A DNA stretch of 51,296 nt from Flavobacteriaceae bacterium (lineage in GTDB: Bacteria > Bacteroidota > Bacteroidia > Flavobacteriales > Flavobacteriaceae), in contig PKEA01000061.1 of the NCBI GenBank assembly GCA_002862805.1, forward strand, positions 1 to 51,296. The letters run 5' to 3'. Position 1 is the first letter of the stretch. Every line of letters begins with the position of its first letter. The translations under genes were made by a program, and so were the position numbers. Under the pieces are notes generated by a model. That model saw only the letters and a program-made list of their open reading frames with translations. It did no database searches and had not been told where the DNA came from. This document shows positions 33,364 to 41,734 of the stretch, one piece after another.

Positions 33364-36207
33364 TTACATATATGCTTCAATAGGAGCACAACTACATACT
33401 AAGTTACGGTCTCCATACGTTTCGTCTACACGACGAACACTTGGCCAAAATTTATTGTCAGCTACATATTCTAACGGATAAGCGGCTTTTTCTCTTGAAT
33501 ATGGCAATGTCCAAGTATCTGCAGTCAACATGTTTAATGTATGAGGAGCATTTTTTAGAACATTATTTGGTTCTTCAATAGTTGCATCTTCAATTTCTTT
33601 ACGAATAGAAATCATAGCGTCACAAAATCTGTCTAATTCAGAAACATCTTCAGACTCAGTTGGCTCAACCATTAAAGTTCCAGCTACTGGAAAAGAAACT
33701 GTTGGAGCATGGAAACCATAATCCATTAATCGTTTTGCAATATCAGTTACTTCAATGCCTTTAGCTTTGAAAGCTCTACAATCTAAAATCATTTCGTGAG
33801 CAGCTCTTCCTTTTTCACCAGAATATAAAATTGGATAATGCTCTTCTAAACGTGCTTTCATGTAATTTGCATTTAGAATAGCATATTTTGTTGCATTTGT
33901 AATTCCTTCTGCACCTAACATACATATATAGCCATAAGAAATCAAACAAACTAAAGCTGAACCATAAGGAGCCCCAGAAATAGCAGTAATTGCTTTTTCA
34001 CCACCAACATTTACCAATGGATTACTTGGTAAGAAAGGAACTAATTTTTCGTTCACACAAATTGGTCCAACACCTGGTCCACCACCACCATGAGGAATAG
34101 CAAATGTTTTATGTAAATTCAAGTGACAAACATCAGCACCAATTGTAGCAGGATTTGTTAGTCCAACTTGTGCATTCATATTTGCACCATCCATATAAAC
34201 TAAACCACCATTATCGTGAATAATTTGAGTGATTTCCCTAATAGCACTTTCAAAAACACCATGAGTAGAAGGATAAGTTACCATTAAACATGATAATTCA
34301 TCTTTATATTGTATTGCTTTTTCTCTCACATCTTCTACATCGATATTACCATTTTCCATAGTTTTGGTAACGATGATTTTCATTCCTGCCATTGCTGCAG
34401 ATGCTGGATTGGTTCCGTGAGCTGAAGCAGGAATTAAACAAACCGTTCTTTGGTCATCTCCTCTTGATTGGTGATAAGCTCGAATAGCCATTAAACCAGC
34501 ATATTCTCCTTGAGCACCAGAATTGGGTTGTAATGTTGTACCTGCAAAACCTGTAATTACATTTAATTGGTGTTCTAATTTCTTAAGTATTTTTGTGTAA
34601 CCTTGCACTTGGTCTAATGGAGCAAATGGGTGAATGGTGTTCCAATAAGGCATACTTAAAGGTAACATTTCAGCTGCTGCATTTAATTTCATTGTACAAG
34701 AACCTAAAGCAATCATGGAGTGATTTAAAGATAAATCTTTACGTTCTAATTTTTTTATGTAACGCATCAAACTAGTTTCAGAATGATACTTGTTGAATAC
34801 TTCATGCGTTAAGAATTCCGATTTTCTGTTTAAGTGCATCGGATAATTGTTTTCCAATACATATTCAGAAACTTCAAAAGCTTCTTTTCCAACTGCTTCA
34901 GCGAAAATGGCAATTACTTCATTAACATCACTAAATAAAATCGTTTCGTTTAAAGAAATTGAAATTGTTTCATCATCAATGTAGAAGAAATTTACTTCTT
35001 TACTTTCGGCAATAGCTTTTACTTTTTTAGCATCAGCTTTCACTACAATTGTGTCGAAAAATGAAGTATTTGTTTGATAAACACCCAACTTATTCAATGC
35101 ATCAGCTAGAGTAGAAGCCATTCCGTGAACTTTATCTGCGATGTATCGTAAACCATTTGGTCCGTGATAAACCGCAAACATTCCAGCCATAACTGACAAT
35201 AAAACTTGCGCTGTACAGATGTTAGATGTCGCTTTTTCACGTTTTATATGTTGTTCACGTGTTTGTAATGCCATACGTAAGGCACGATTACCATCAGCAT
35301 CTTGCGAAACTCCTATAATTCTTCCTGGCATCGAGCGTTTGTATTCTTCTTTTGTAGCAAAATAAGCTGCGTGTGGTCCGCCGTAGCCCATTGGGATTCC
35401 GAAACGTTGAGTTGTTCCTACTACTACATCAGCGCCCATTTCACCTGGAGGCGTTAATTTTACTAAAGATAAAATATCAGCAGCAACCGCTACTTTTATT
35501 TCGTTTTCATTGGCTTTTTTTATGAAATCAGCATAATCATAAACTTGACCATATTTTCCTGGGTATTGTAAAATTGCACCAAAAAAGTCACTAGAAAAAT
35601 CAAATTCTTGGTGGTTTCCAATAACTAATTCCACTCCAATTGGAGTAGAACGCGTTTGCAATACAGATAAAGTTTGAGGCAAAATTTCTTCAGAAACGAA
35701 GAATTTACACACATTATTTTTCTTTTGGTCACGTGAGCGAACATCAAATAATAAAGCCATTGCTTCAGCAGCAGCAGTACTTTCGTCTAATAAAGATGCA
35801 TTTGCGATTTCCATTCCAGTCAATTCGATAACTGTAGTTTGGAAATTTAAGATAGCTTCTAAACGACCTTGAGCAATTTCTGCCTGATAAGGTGTATAAG
35901 CTGTATACCATCCTGGATTTTCAAAAATATTTCTTTGAATTGCAGGAGGAACAATGGTTGGGTGATATCCTAGACCAATATATGATTTAAAAACTTTATT
36001 TGTTCTTCCTAATAAACGAATATGATTTGCATATTCATATTCAGTCATGATATGTTCTAATTCCAATGGTTCTTTTAGGCGAATGTCCGATGGAATTGTT
36101 TCAAATATTAATTGATCTAATGTTTCAACACCAATAGTGTCTAACATTTTTGGCAAATCGTTTTCTCTTGGTCCTAAGTGTCTTAAGGCAAATGAATCTG
36201 TTTTCAT
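33364..36207 (-). CDS. gcvP: Glycine dehydrogenase (decarboxylating), P protein of the glycine cleavage system
   Basis: A 947-aa PLP enzyme, a single-chain fused P protein, that decarboxylates glycine and passes aminomethyl to the lipoylated H protein. ATG 36207 (MKTDSFALRHLGPREND) is preferred over a TTG two codons upstream. The N-terminal half contains GLGYHPTIVPPAIQRNI and NPGWYTAYTPYQAEIAQGRL. The C-terminal half carries the PLP lysine K700 in NLHKTFAIPHGGGGPG, with the Gly-rich loop intact, and the ALGSCTMKLNAAAEM motif. The length matches the E. coli enzyme (957). gcvT and gcvH are not adjacent. Confidence 0.97.
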   Translation of the reverse strand: MKTDSFALRHLGPRENDLPKMLDTIGVETLDQLIFETIPSDIRLKEPLELEHIMTEYEYANHIRLLGRTNKVFKSYIGLGYHPTIVPPAIQRNIFENPGWYTAYTPYQAEIAQGRLEAILNFQTTVIELTGMEIANASLLDESTAAAEAMALLFDVRSRDQKKNNVCKFFVSEEILPQTLSVLQTRSTPIGVELVIGNHQEFDFSSDFFGAILQYPGKYGQVYDYADFIKKANENEIKVAVAADILSLVKLTPPGEMGADVVVGTTQRFGIPMGYGGPHAAYFATKEEYKRSMPGRIIGVSQDADGNRALRMALQTREQHIKREKATSNICTAQVLLSVMAGMFAVYHGPNGLRYIADKVHGMASTLADALNKLGVYQTNTSFFDTIVVKADAKKVKAIAESKEVNFFYIDDETISISLNETILFSDVNEVIAIFAEAVGKEAFEVSEYVLENNYPMHLNRKSEFLTHEVFNKYHSETSLMRYIKKLERKDLSLNHSMIALGSCTMKLNAAAEMLPLSMPYWNTIHPFAPLDQVQGYTKILKKLEHQLNVITGFAGTTLQPNSGAQGEYAGLMAIRAYHQSRGDDQRTVCLIPASAHGTNPASAAMAGMKIIVTKTMENGNIDVEDVREKAIQYKDELSCLMVTYPSTHGVFESAIREITQIIHDNGGLVYMDGANMNAQVGLTNPATIGADVCHLNLHKTFAIPHGGGGPGVGPICVNEKLVPFLPSNPLVNVGGEKAITAISGAPYGSALVCLISYGYICMLGAEGITNATKYAILNANYMKARLEEHYPILYSGEKGRAAHEMILDCRAFKAKGIEVTDIAKRLMDYGFHAPTVSFPVAGTLMVEPTESEDVSELDRFCDAMISIRKEIEDATIEEPNNVLKNAPHTLNMLTADTWTLPYSREKAAYPLEYVADNKFWPSVRRVDETYGDRNLVCSCAPIEAYM

Positions 36208-36249
36208 AATCAAATAGCTGTAGGTTTATTCAGTTGTGTATTTGTTTGG

Positions 36250-36257
36250 CAAAAGTA
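36250..36257 (-). promoter_or_regulatory. -7 box upstream of gcvP
   Basis: Minus-strand TACTTTTG matches TAnnTTTG, 43 bp before the gcvP ATG. The intergenic region is too short and lacks the conserved cores for a tandem glycine riboswitch. Confidence 0.4.
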
Positions 36258-36342
36258 ATTATTAATCTCGTAATAATTTTGATTTAGAAAGCTATTTTTT
36301 GTGATTTTATGAACTAAATAGCATTCTTATTAACACATTGCT

Positions 36343-36350
36343 TATTTTTG
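36343..36350 (+). promoter_or_regulatory. -7 box of the polytopic membrane protein gene
   Basis: TATTTTTG ends 4 nt before the ATG at 36355. The expected transcription start is at or within a base or two of that ATG, implying a leaderless mRNA. Confidence 0.45.
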
Positions 36351-36354
36351 TTTC

Positions 36355-37170
36355 ATGCGAATTTTTAAAAACATTCTTGATTTTTATATTGAAAGTAGTC
36401 TCCATGTTGCTTTGGCGGTTTATGCATTAATTCGTGTAACTTTTTTTAAGTTAAACATTCCTTATGATGAACCGGTTGCTTATTTTGGTTTTTACGGAAC
36501 AGTGGTGGGTTATAATTTTATAAAATATGATGAACTAGCAAGAATAAAAAAAGTAGAATTGACAACCAAATTTAAGTTAATCATTGCTTTAAGTGTCATG
36601 TCATTTTTTGCCTCTGTATTTTATTTTTTAAAACTTACTTTTTTTACACAATCAATTGGCATACTGGTGCTTTTAATTACAATTTTATATACTCTTCCCT
36701 TATTTCCTAAAAGAGAAAATATGAGAAATTGGAGTGGAATTAAAATTTATTTGGTAGCAATTGCATGGGTTGGTGTTACAGTTGTGTTGCCTGTTGTGAA
36801 TAAAGAATTAGACTTTTCTTTTCAAATTGCTTTTAAATGTTTTCAGCGATTTTTGTTTGTTTTTATTCTGATGTTACTGTTTGAAATAATTGATTTACAG
36901 TTTGATGCAATTCCTTTGAAGACAATTCCTCAACGAATTGGAATTCAAAAGACTAAACTTATTAACTATTTGTTAATTGTGTTTTTTTTGTTACTTGAGT
37001 TTTTTACACCTAATTTTAATGGTAATCAATTTGTAGTTTCACTATTCGTTTCTTTTATTTTATTTGTTTTTACTTTTTTTGCAAATTCAAATAGAAATAA
37101 ATACTATACTTCGTTTTGGGTTGAAAGTGTGCCTTTCTTTTGGTTGGTTTTATTGTTGGTTTTTAAATAA
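36355..37170 (+). CDS. Polytopic membrane protein, possibly UbiA-superfamily-like
   Basis: A 271-aa integral membrane protein with about eight hydrophobic helices. I do not assign a function. The size, topology and two polar loops recall UbiA prenyltransferases: NIPYDEPVAYFGFYGTVVGY with YNFIKYDELAR near residues 34-62, and FEIIDLQFDAIPLKTIPQRIG near 175-195, where the Asp residues and TIPQRIG phrase sit where UbiA proteins have their second motif. The canonical NDxxD is not obvious, so a degenerate or specialised member is as likely. It is monocistronic, diverges from gcvP and converges on the M3 peptidase gene. Confidence 0.72.
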   Translation: MRIFKNILDFYIESSLHVALAVYALIRVTFFKLNIPYDEPVAYFGFYGTVVGYNFIKYDELARIKKVELTTKFKLIIALSVMSFFASVFYFLKLTFFTQSIGILVLLITILYTLPLFPKRENMRNWSGIKIYLVAIAWVGVTVVLPVVNKELDFSFQIAFKCFQRFLFVFILMLLFEIIDLQFDAIPLKTIPQRIGIQKTKLINYLLIVFFLLLEFFTPNFNGNQFVVSLFVSFILFVFTFFANSNRNKYYTSFWVESVPFFWLVLLLVFK

Positions 37171-37199
37171 AAAAAACCGAAGTAGTGATACTTCGGTTT
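37168..37199. terminator. Terminator between membrane protein gene and M3 peptidase gene
   Basis: AAACCGAAGTA (37174-37184) and TACTTCGGTTT (37189-37199) form a perfect 11-bp stem. The A-run before it gives a strong T-run on the minus strand, so it mainly ends the M3 peptidase transcript. The plus-strand tail is weaker. Confidence 0.82.
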
Positions 37200-37223
37200 A
37201 TAAATATCCAATAATCTAATACT

Positions 37224-39251
37224 CTATAACAACCCAGCTCTTTTCAACAAAGCCTCTGGTTTTGGTTCTTGACCTCTAAATTTTTTATACAATTCCATTG
37301 GTAACTCAGTTCCGCCTTTAGAAAGTACATTTTCTTTGAATTTTGTAGCCACTTCTTTATTGAAAATTCCTTTTTCTTGGAAATAAGCAAAAGCATCTGC
37401 ATCTAAAACTTCAGCCCATTTATAACTGTAATATCCAGAAGAATAGCCTCCTTGAAAAATATGCGAAAATGAAACGCTCATACAGTTTTCAGCAACATCT
37501 GGGTATAGTTTTGTGTTTTCAAAAGCAGTTTCTTCAAATTCTTTTACAGAATTTATATCTTTTGGGTCATTACTATGGTAAGCCATGTCCAATAAACCAA
37601 AACTGATTTGACGCATTGTTGCAATTCCTTCTAAAAAGCTAGCACTTTCTTTAATTTTTTCTACATATTCTTGTGGAATAATTTCTCCTGTCTGATAATG
37701 TTTTGCAAATAATGCTAAAGCTTCGGGTTCATAACACCAGTTTTCCATAACTTGACTTGGTAGTTCTACAAAGTCCCAATACACTGAAGTTCCTGATAAA
37801 CTTGGATAAGTTGTATTGGCTAACATTCCGTGTAAACCATGACCAAATTCGTGAAACAAAGTAGTAACTTCATTAAAGGTTAGGAGTGAAGGTTTGCTTT
37901 CTGTTGGCGGTGTAAAATTACAGACGTTAGAAATATGTGGTCTTTCATTTACTCCATTTTTGATAAATTGAGGTTTAAAGGAAGTCATCCAAGCTCCATT
38001 TCGCTTTCCTTTTCTTGGAAAAAAGTCGGTATAAAATAATGCAACAAGATTTCCTTCAAAATCTAAAACTTCAAAAGTTTGAACATCATCGTGGTATTTA
38101 TCAATATCAAAAACTTCCTTAAATGTAATTCCATATAATTTTTCAGCGATTGTGAAAGCGCCGCTTAAAACATTTTCTAATTTGAAATATGGTTTTAGCT
38201 TTTCATCATCTAAGCTGAATAACTTTTGTTTTAGTTTTTCAGAATAATAAGCGCCATCCCATTTTTCTAAAACTTCAATTCCGTCTAATTCTTTTGCAAA
38301 ATCAGTTAATTCTGAAAATTCTCTTTCAGCTGCAGGTTTAGCTTTTTCTAATAAATCATTTAAAAACGACTTTACTTTATCAGGATTTTGCGCCATTCTT
38401 TCTTCTAAAACAAAATGAGAATGTGTTGCATAACCTAATAAATTTGCTCTTTCATGACGCAATTTGGCAATTTTTAAAACATTTTCTTGATTGTCAAATT
38501 CATTATTTTGAAAGGCTTTTTTTCCAGCAGCTATGGCTAACTCTTTACGTAATTCGCGTTTATCTGCATAGGTCATAAAAGGAATATAACTTGGATAATC
38601 TAAAGTGAAAATCCAGCCTTCTAGTTCTTTACTTTTTGCTAAGGTTCTTGCTGCTTCAATAGTTCCTTCAGGTAAACCACTTAAATCTGACTCATTGGTT
38701 AAGTGAAGTTGATAGTTATTAGTTTCAGCGAGTACATTTTCGCCAAAAGTAAGTTTTAATTTAGCTAAATCTTTATCAATTTCACGAAGACGCATTTTTT
38801 TATCTTCAGTAAGTAAAGCGCCATTTCTTGCAAAACCTTTGTATTTTTTATCCAATAAAGTAGCCTGTTCTGTTGTTAAAGTCAAACTATCTTTTTGATC
38901 GTAAACAGCTTTTACTTTTTTAAACAAATCTTCATTTAATGTAATATCATTACTAAAAGCAGTTAATAAAGGAGAAACTTCTTGTGCAATTTTTTGCATT
39001 TCTTCTGAAGTTTCAGCTGAATTAAGATTAAAGAAAATACTTGATAAACGATCTAGATTTTCACCTGCAAAATCAAGTGCTTCTATAGTGTTCTCAAAAG
39101 TTGGATTTTCTGTATTTTGAATAATTGCATCTATTTCTGCTTTTGCTTTTAAAATACAGGTTTCAAAAGCAGGTTTATAATCTGAAAGATTAATCTTATT
39201 AAAAGGTGCAGAATTGTGTTTTGTGTTGAATTTTTCTAAAAAAATTGTCAT
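37224..39251 (-). CDS. M3-family oligopeptidase (oligopeptidase A / Dcp-like)
   Basis: A 675-aa zinc metallopeptidase that degrades short peptides. The HExxH zinc site is His467-Glu468...His471 in TTLFHEFGHGLHGML, and the third ligand Glu is in the following helix (DFVELPSQVMENW). The N-terminal helical half (residues 1-220) forms the channel lid typical of the fold. The C-terminal GYSSGYYSYKWAEVLDADAF segment carries the conserved Tyr/His transition-state residues. There is no signal peptide, which argues for a cytoplasmic enzyme like PrlC. Dcp and PrlC are close, so the symbol is left open. Confidence 0.93.
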   Translation of the reverse strand: MTIFLEKFNTKHNSAPFNKINLSDYKPAFETCILKAKAEIDAIIQNTENPTFENTIEALDFAGENLDRLSSIFFNLNSAETSEEMQKIAQEVSPLLTAFSNDITLNEDLFKKVKAVYDQKDSLTLTTEQATLLDKKYKGFARNGALLTEDKKMRLREIDKDLAKLKLTFGENVLAETNNYQLHLTNESDLSGLPEGTIEAARTLAKSKELEGWIFTLDYPSYIPFMTYADKRELRKELAIAAGKKAFQNNEFDNQENVLKIAKLRHERANLLGYATHSHFVLEERMAQNPDKVKSFLNDLLEKAKPAAEREFSELTDFAKELDGIEVLEKWDGAYYSEKLKQKLFSLDDEKLKPYFKLENVLSGAFTIAEKLYGITFKEVFDIDKYHDDVQTFEVLDFEGNLVALFYTDFFPRKGKRNGAWMTSFKPQFIKNGVNERPHISNVCNFTPPTESKPSLLTFNEVTTLFHEFGHGLHGMLANTTYPSLSGTSVYWDFVELPSQVMENWCYEPEALALFAKHYQTGEIIPQEYVEKIKESASFLEGIATMRQISFGLLDMAYHSNDPKDINSVKEFEETAFENTKLYPDVAENCMSVSFSHIFQGGYSSGYYSYKWAEVLDADAFAYFQEKGIFNKEVATKFKENVLSKGGTELPMELYKKFRGQEPKPEALLKRAGLL

Positions 39252-39257
39252 AATATT

Positions 39258-39287
39258 TTGTAATTATCGATAAAGTGTATATTTTTG
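39258..39287 (+). promoter_or_regulatory. Consensus promoter driving an unannotated plus-strand RNA
   Basis: TTG at 39258-39260, a 19-nt spacer and TATTTTTG at 39280-39287 reproduce the spacing seen at tRNA-Val and porV. No recognised plus-strand gene follows before the terminator at 39373-39402. Confidence 0.6.
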
Positions 39288-39292
39288 TCGAC

Positions 39293-39402
39293 GAAATGAT
39301 GATGAAAGAGCCCTTTTTGTCCCAAACAAGAATTTTTTTTATAGTTGTCACTTAAATGTGAATAGATTTTCAGAAGCTCCAGAGATGGAGCTTCATTTTT
39401 TT
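39293..39402 (+). ncRNA. Predicted ~110-nt small RNA between the M3 peptidase and purE genes
   Basis: A consensus promoter (39258-39287) would start transcription at about 39293. A 9-bp stem (39373-39381 with 39386-39394, GAGA loop) followed by A and seven Ts ends it at about 39402. The T-run is only on the plus strand, so the hairpin is not a normal terminator for the minus-strand purE gene. The RNA contains a small TCAC/GTGA hairpin and a 19-codon ORF near its 5' end. I recognise no 6S, SRP, RNase P or tmRNA cores. It could be a regulatory RNA, or an mRNA for a small peptide. Confidence 0.45.
39296..39355 (+). CDS. Possible 19-residue small ORF within the predicted small RNA
   Basis: Three consecutive ATG codons at 39296-39304 open a frame reading MMMKEPFLSQTRIFFIVVT, then TAA. 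It starts about 3 nt after the predicted transcription start, so it would be read from a near-leaderless message. The C-terminal half is hydrophobic. There is no independent evidence of translation, and chance occurrence in AT-rich DNA is possible. Confidence 0.2.
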   Translation: MMMKEPFLSQTRIFFIVVT

Positions 39403-39880
39403 ATAAACTTTCCGAAGCTTTAATTACCGCTTCTTTTAATCCTTGTTTGTAAAGAACAATTTTATCCAACACACATTTGTCGTGACTTCCAATGATTTGA
39501 GCGGCTAAAATTCCTGCGTTTTTAGCTCCATTTAAGGCAACTGTTGCAACAGGTACACCTCCTGGCATTTGTAAGATTGATAAAACAGAATCCCAACCAT
39601 CAATAGAATTACTTGATTTTACCGGAACACCAATTACCGGTAATGGACTCATCGATGCTACCATTCCTGGTAAATGTGCTGCGCCACCTGCTCCAGCAAT
39701 TACTACTGAAATTCCTCTTGTGTGTGCATTTTGACTAAAGTCAAATAATTTTTCAGGCGTTCTGTGAGCAGATACAATATCTACTTCTACCTCAATGTCA
39801 AATCCTTTTAATATGTCTATGGCGTCTTTCATAACTGGCATGTCTGAAATACTTCCCATTATTACGGCTACTTTACTCAT
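39401..39880 (-). CDS. purE: N5-carboxyaminoimidazole ribonucleotide mutase
   Basis: A 159-aa class I PurE that converts N5-CAIR to CAIR in purine synthesis. The N-terminal KVAVIMGSISDMPVMKDA has the SxSD phosphate-binding motif, SAHRTPEKL is the conserved substrate loop with the catalytic His, and IAGAGGAAHLPGMVAS plus LPVIGVPV are the Gly-rich loops. The partner purK lies just upstream, 9 nt away, so the two successive reactions are encoded by one transcript. The hairpin downstream carries its T-run on the opposite strand. Confidence 0.95.
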   Translation of the reverse strand: MSKVAVIMGSISDMPVMKDAIDILKGFDIEVEVDIVSAHRTPEKLFDFSQNAHTRGISVVIAGAGGAAHLPGMVASMSPLPVIGVPVKSSNSIDGWDSVLSILQMPGGVPVATVALNGAKNAGILAAQIIGSHDKCVLDKIVLYKQGLKEAVIKASESL

Positions 39881-39889
39881 TATTTATTT

Positions 39890-41050
39890 TTATGAATTAA
39901 GACTAATTACTCTAATCGTATTCTTAACTACTTCAGCAACTTTTCTTGCTTGTTCCATATTAGGGTTTACAATCGTAACATGTCCCATTTTTCTAAACGG
40001 ACGCGTTTCTCTTTTTCCGTAAATATGTGGGGTAACACCGTCAATAGCGATGATTTTTTCTATGTTTTCGTAAACTACTTGTCCTGTAAACCCTTCTTCG
40101 CCAACTAAATTTACCATAATACCCGCAACTTTACTACTTGTATTTCCTAAAGGTAAACCTAAAATTGCACGAATATGATTTTCAAATTGAGAAGTATAAC
40201 TGGCTTCAATAGAATAATGACCAGAATTGTGTGGTCTCGGCGCAACTTCGTTTACTAATATTTCATCATTTTCTGTTTGAAACATTTCTACAGCTAATAG
40301 ACCAACATGATTAAACGCTTGAGAAACTTTTAAAGCAATTTCTTGCGCTTTCAATGCAACAGAATCTTTAATTCGTGCTGGACAAATTACATATTCCACC
40401 TGATTGGCTTCTGGGTGAAACTCCATTTCTACAACAGGATATGTTTTTATTTCTCCATTAGTAGAACGAGAAACAATAACTGCTAACTCATTTTTAAAAG
40501 GAATCAATTCTTCAGAAATACATTCAACATCTGGAAGTTTGACTAAATCTAAAGCAGAACGGCAAATTTTTACGCCGTTTCCATCGTAGCCAAATTGTGC
40601 ACTTTTCCATACAAAAGGGAAATCTAATTCATCCTTTGCTAAACTTTCTCTTAAATCATCTAAGCCTACAAAACGTAAATGTTTTGAAGTTGGAATGCTA
40701 TTCGCTACATAGTAATCTTTTTGTTTTCCTTTGTTTTGTATTAAACGCAACGTTTTTGGTGATGGAAAAACAGGTAGTCCTTCCTCTTCAAGTTTGTCTA
40801 ATGCGTCTAAATTAACGTTTTCAATTTCAATTGTAAGCACGTTTACCATTTTTCCAAATTGATAAACAGTATCATAATCCATTAAACTTCCTTTGTAAAA
40901 AGCATTGCAACCAAAACGAGATGGTGCTTCTTCACTTGGGTCTAATACTAAAGTTTGAACGTCAAATTTTCTAGTTTCGGTTAAAAGCATTTTGCCTAAT
41001 TGGCCTCCGCCTAAAATTCCTAATTTAAAATCAGAAGAAAAGTAATTCAT
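39890..41050 (-). CDS. purK: N5-carboxyaminoimidazole ribonucleotide synthase
   Basis: A 386-aa ATP-grasp enzyme that carboxylates AIR with bicarbonate, the step before PurE. The frame is open to 41074, but I choose ATG 41050 (MNYFSSDFKLGILGGGQLGK), because the -7 promoter box at 41072-41079 overlaps the upstream codons. The nucleotide-binding start LGILGGGQLGKMLL, the FVWKSAQFGYDGNGVKI phosphate loop and the late FQTENDEILVNEVAPRPHNSGHY are all diagnostic. It is transcribed with purE. Confidence 0.95.
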   Translation of the reverse strand: MNYFSSDFKLGILGGGQLGKMLLTETRKFDVQTLVLDPSEEAPSRFGCNAFYKGSLMDYDTVYQFGKMVNVLTIEIENVNLDALDKLEEEGLPVFPSPKTLRLIQNKGKQKDYYVANSIPTSKHLRFVGLDDLRESLAKDELDFPFVWKSAQFGYDGNGVKICRSALDLVKLPDVECISEELIPFKNELAVIVSRSTNGEIKTYPVVEMEFHPEANQVEYVICPARIKDSVALKAQEIALKVSQAFNHVGLLAVEMFQTENDEILVNEVAPRPHNSGHYSIEASYTSQFENHIRAILGLPLGNTSSKVAGIMVNLVGEEGFTGQVVYENIEKIIAIDGVTPHIYGKRETRPFRKMGHVTIVNPNMEQARKVAEVVKNTIRVISLNS

Positions 41051-41071
41051 TTCGTTGTAGTTGTGTTTAGG

Positions 41072-41079
41072 CAAAGATA
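41072..41079 (-). promoter_or_regulatory. -7 box of the purK-purE operon
   Basis: Minus-strand TATCTTTG fits TAnnTTTG, giving a predicted leader of about 16 nt to ATG 41050. It lies between purK and the stop codon of the HEAT-like gene on the same strand. Confidence 0.5.
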
Positions 41080-41092
41080 AACATTTTGAAAA

Positions 41093-41635
41093 TTAATTTA
41101 TCTTTTTCAAAATATTTCGAGCACAAGATTGATAAGCAGCTGTATGTTGATAAGCATCTTGAGTAATTATAGGTTTTAATTCGTCATAAATCCAGTTATG
41201 TTTTATTCCAAAAACAAATAATGCTTTCATTGCATATACTTTTGCTGCTACTTTTTCATCTTGAATCAATCGGTCAATTAAATTCTCTATAATAATGTGT
41301 TCTTGGTCTTTTGATAAATAAATTCCGTTTTTTTTATTGCTTTTAGCTAAAAACCAACAAATTTTAGTTGCTGGCCTAACAGCAGAGTCGTCTTTTATTT
41401 TTGATAAAACTGTACAAAATTCGTCAATATAAGGAGTAAATAATTTAAGTTTTTTTTCACAAACTAGTTCTAAGGACCAAAAAGCTTTCACATGGTTTTT
41501 ATTCGAAATATCAAAAGCAGTAGTAGTTAATTCAACTAAATTTTCATCGCTTTTCATTGCAAAATTACTCACCATAATTCGGCATTTTTTACTGGCATTA
41601 CTTTGATCAATTTTGGTAAACATTTCTGTTGTCAT
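41093..41635 (-). CDS. HEAT-like helical protein of unknown function
   Basis: A 180-aa soluble protein, read from ATG 41635 (MTTEMFTKIDQSN); an in-frame start 8 codons upstream adds nothing recognisable. It is predicted nearly all helical, with recurrent helix pairs such as KNHVKAFWSLELVCEKKLKL and VAAKVYAMKALFVFGIKHNW. That pattern resembles ARM/HEAT repeats in DNA-alkylation-repair-like proteins. No catalytic motif is visible. Its stop codon is 13 bp before the purK promoter box. The fixed position beside purK and the HPRT-Adk gene may mean a purine-linked role, but that is only context. Confidence 0.72.
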   Translation of the reverse strand: MTTEMFTKIDQSNASKKCRIMVSNFAMKSDENLVELTTTAFDISNKNHVKAFWSLELVCEKKLKLFTPYIDEFCTVLSKIKDDSAVRPATKICWFLAKSNKKNGIYLSKDQEHIIIENLIDRLIQDEKVAAKVYAMKALFVFGIKHNWIYDELKPIITQDAYQHTAAYQSCARNILKKIN

Positions 41636-41677
41636 TTTGTAAATATACCAAATTTGCAAAAAAAATAAAATACTTTA

Positions 41678-41707
41678 TTTGAAATCCTTACGAGTTTAGT
41701 AAATTTG
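41678..41707 (+). promoter_or_regulatory. Promoter of the HPRT-adenylate kinase gene
   Basis: TTTG (41678-41681), an 18-nt spacer and TAAATTTG (41700-41707) match the consensus. The TTG start codon follows 27 nt later, giving a leader of about 20 nt. Confidence 0.65.
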
Positions 41708-41734
41708 TTGTTTATTCCTAAAAACTACTGAAAA

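Noticed and set aside
36214..36354. Glycine riboswitch upstream of gcvP
   Set aside because: The gap is about 140 bp, has no paired aptamer cores and holds only promoter boxes.
39373..39402. Ordinary terminator for purE
   Set aside because: The T-run follows the hairpin on the plus strand only; on the minus strand the hairpin is followed by a mixed sequence.
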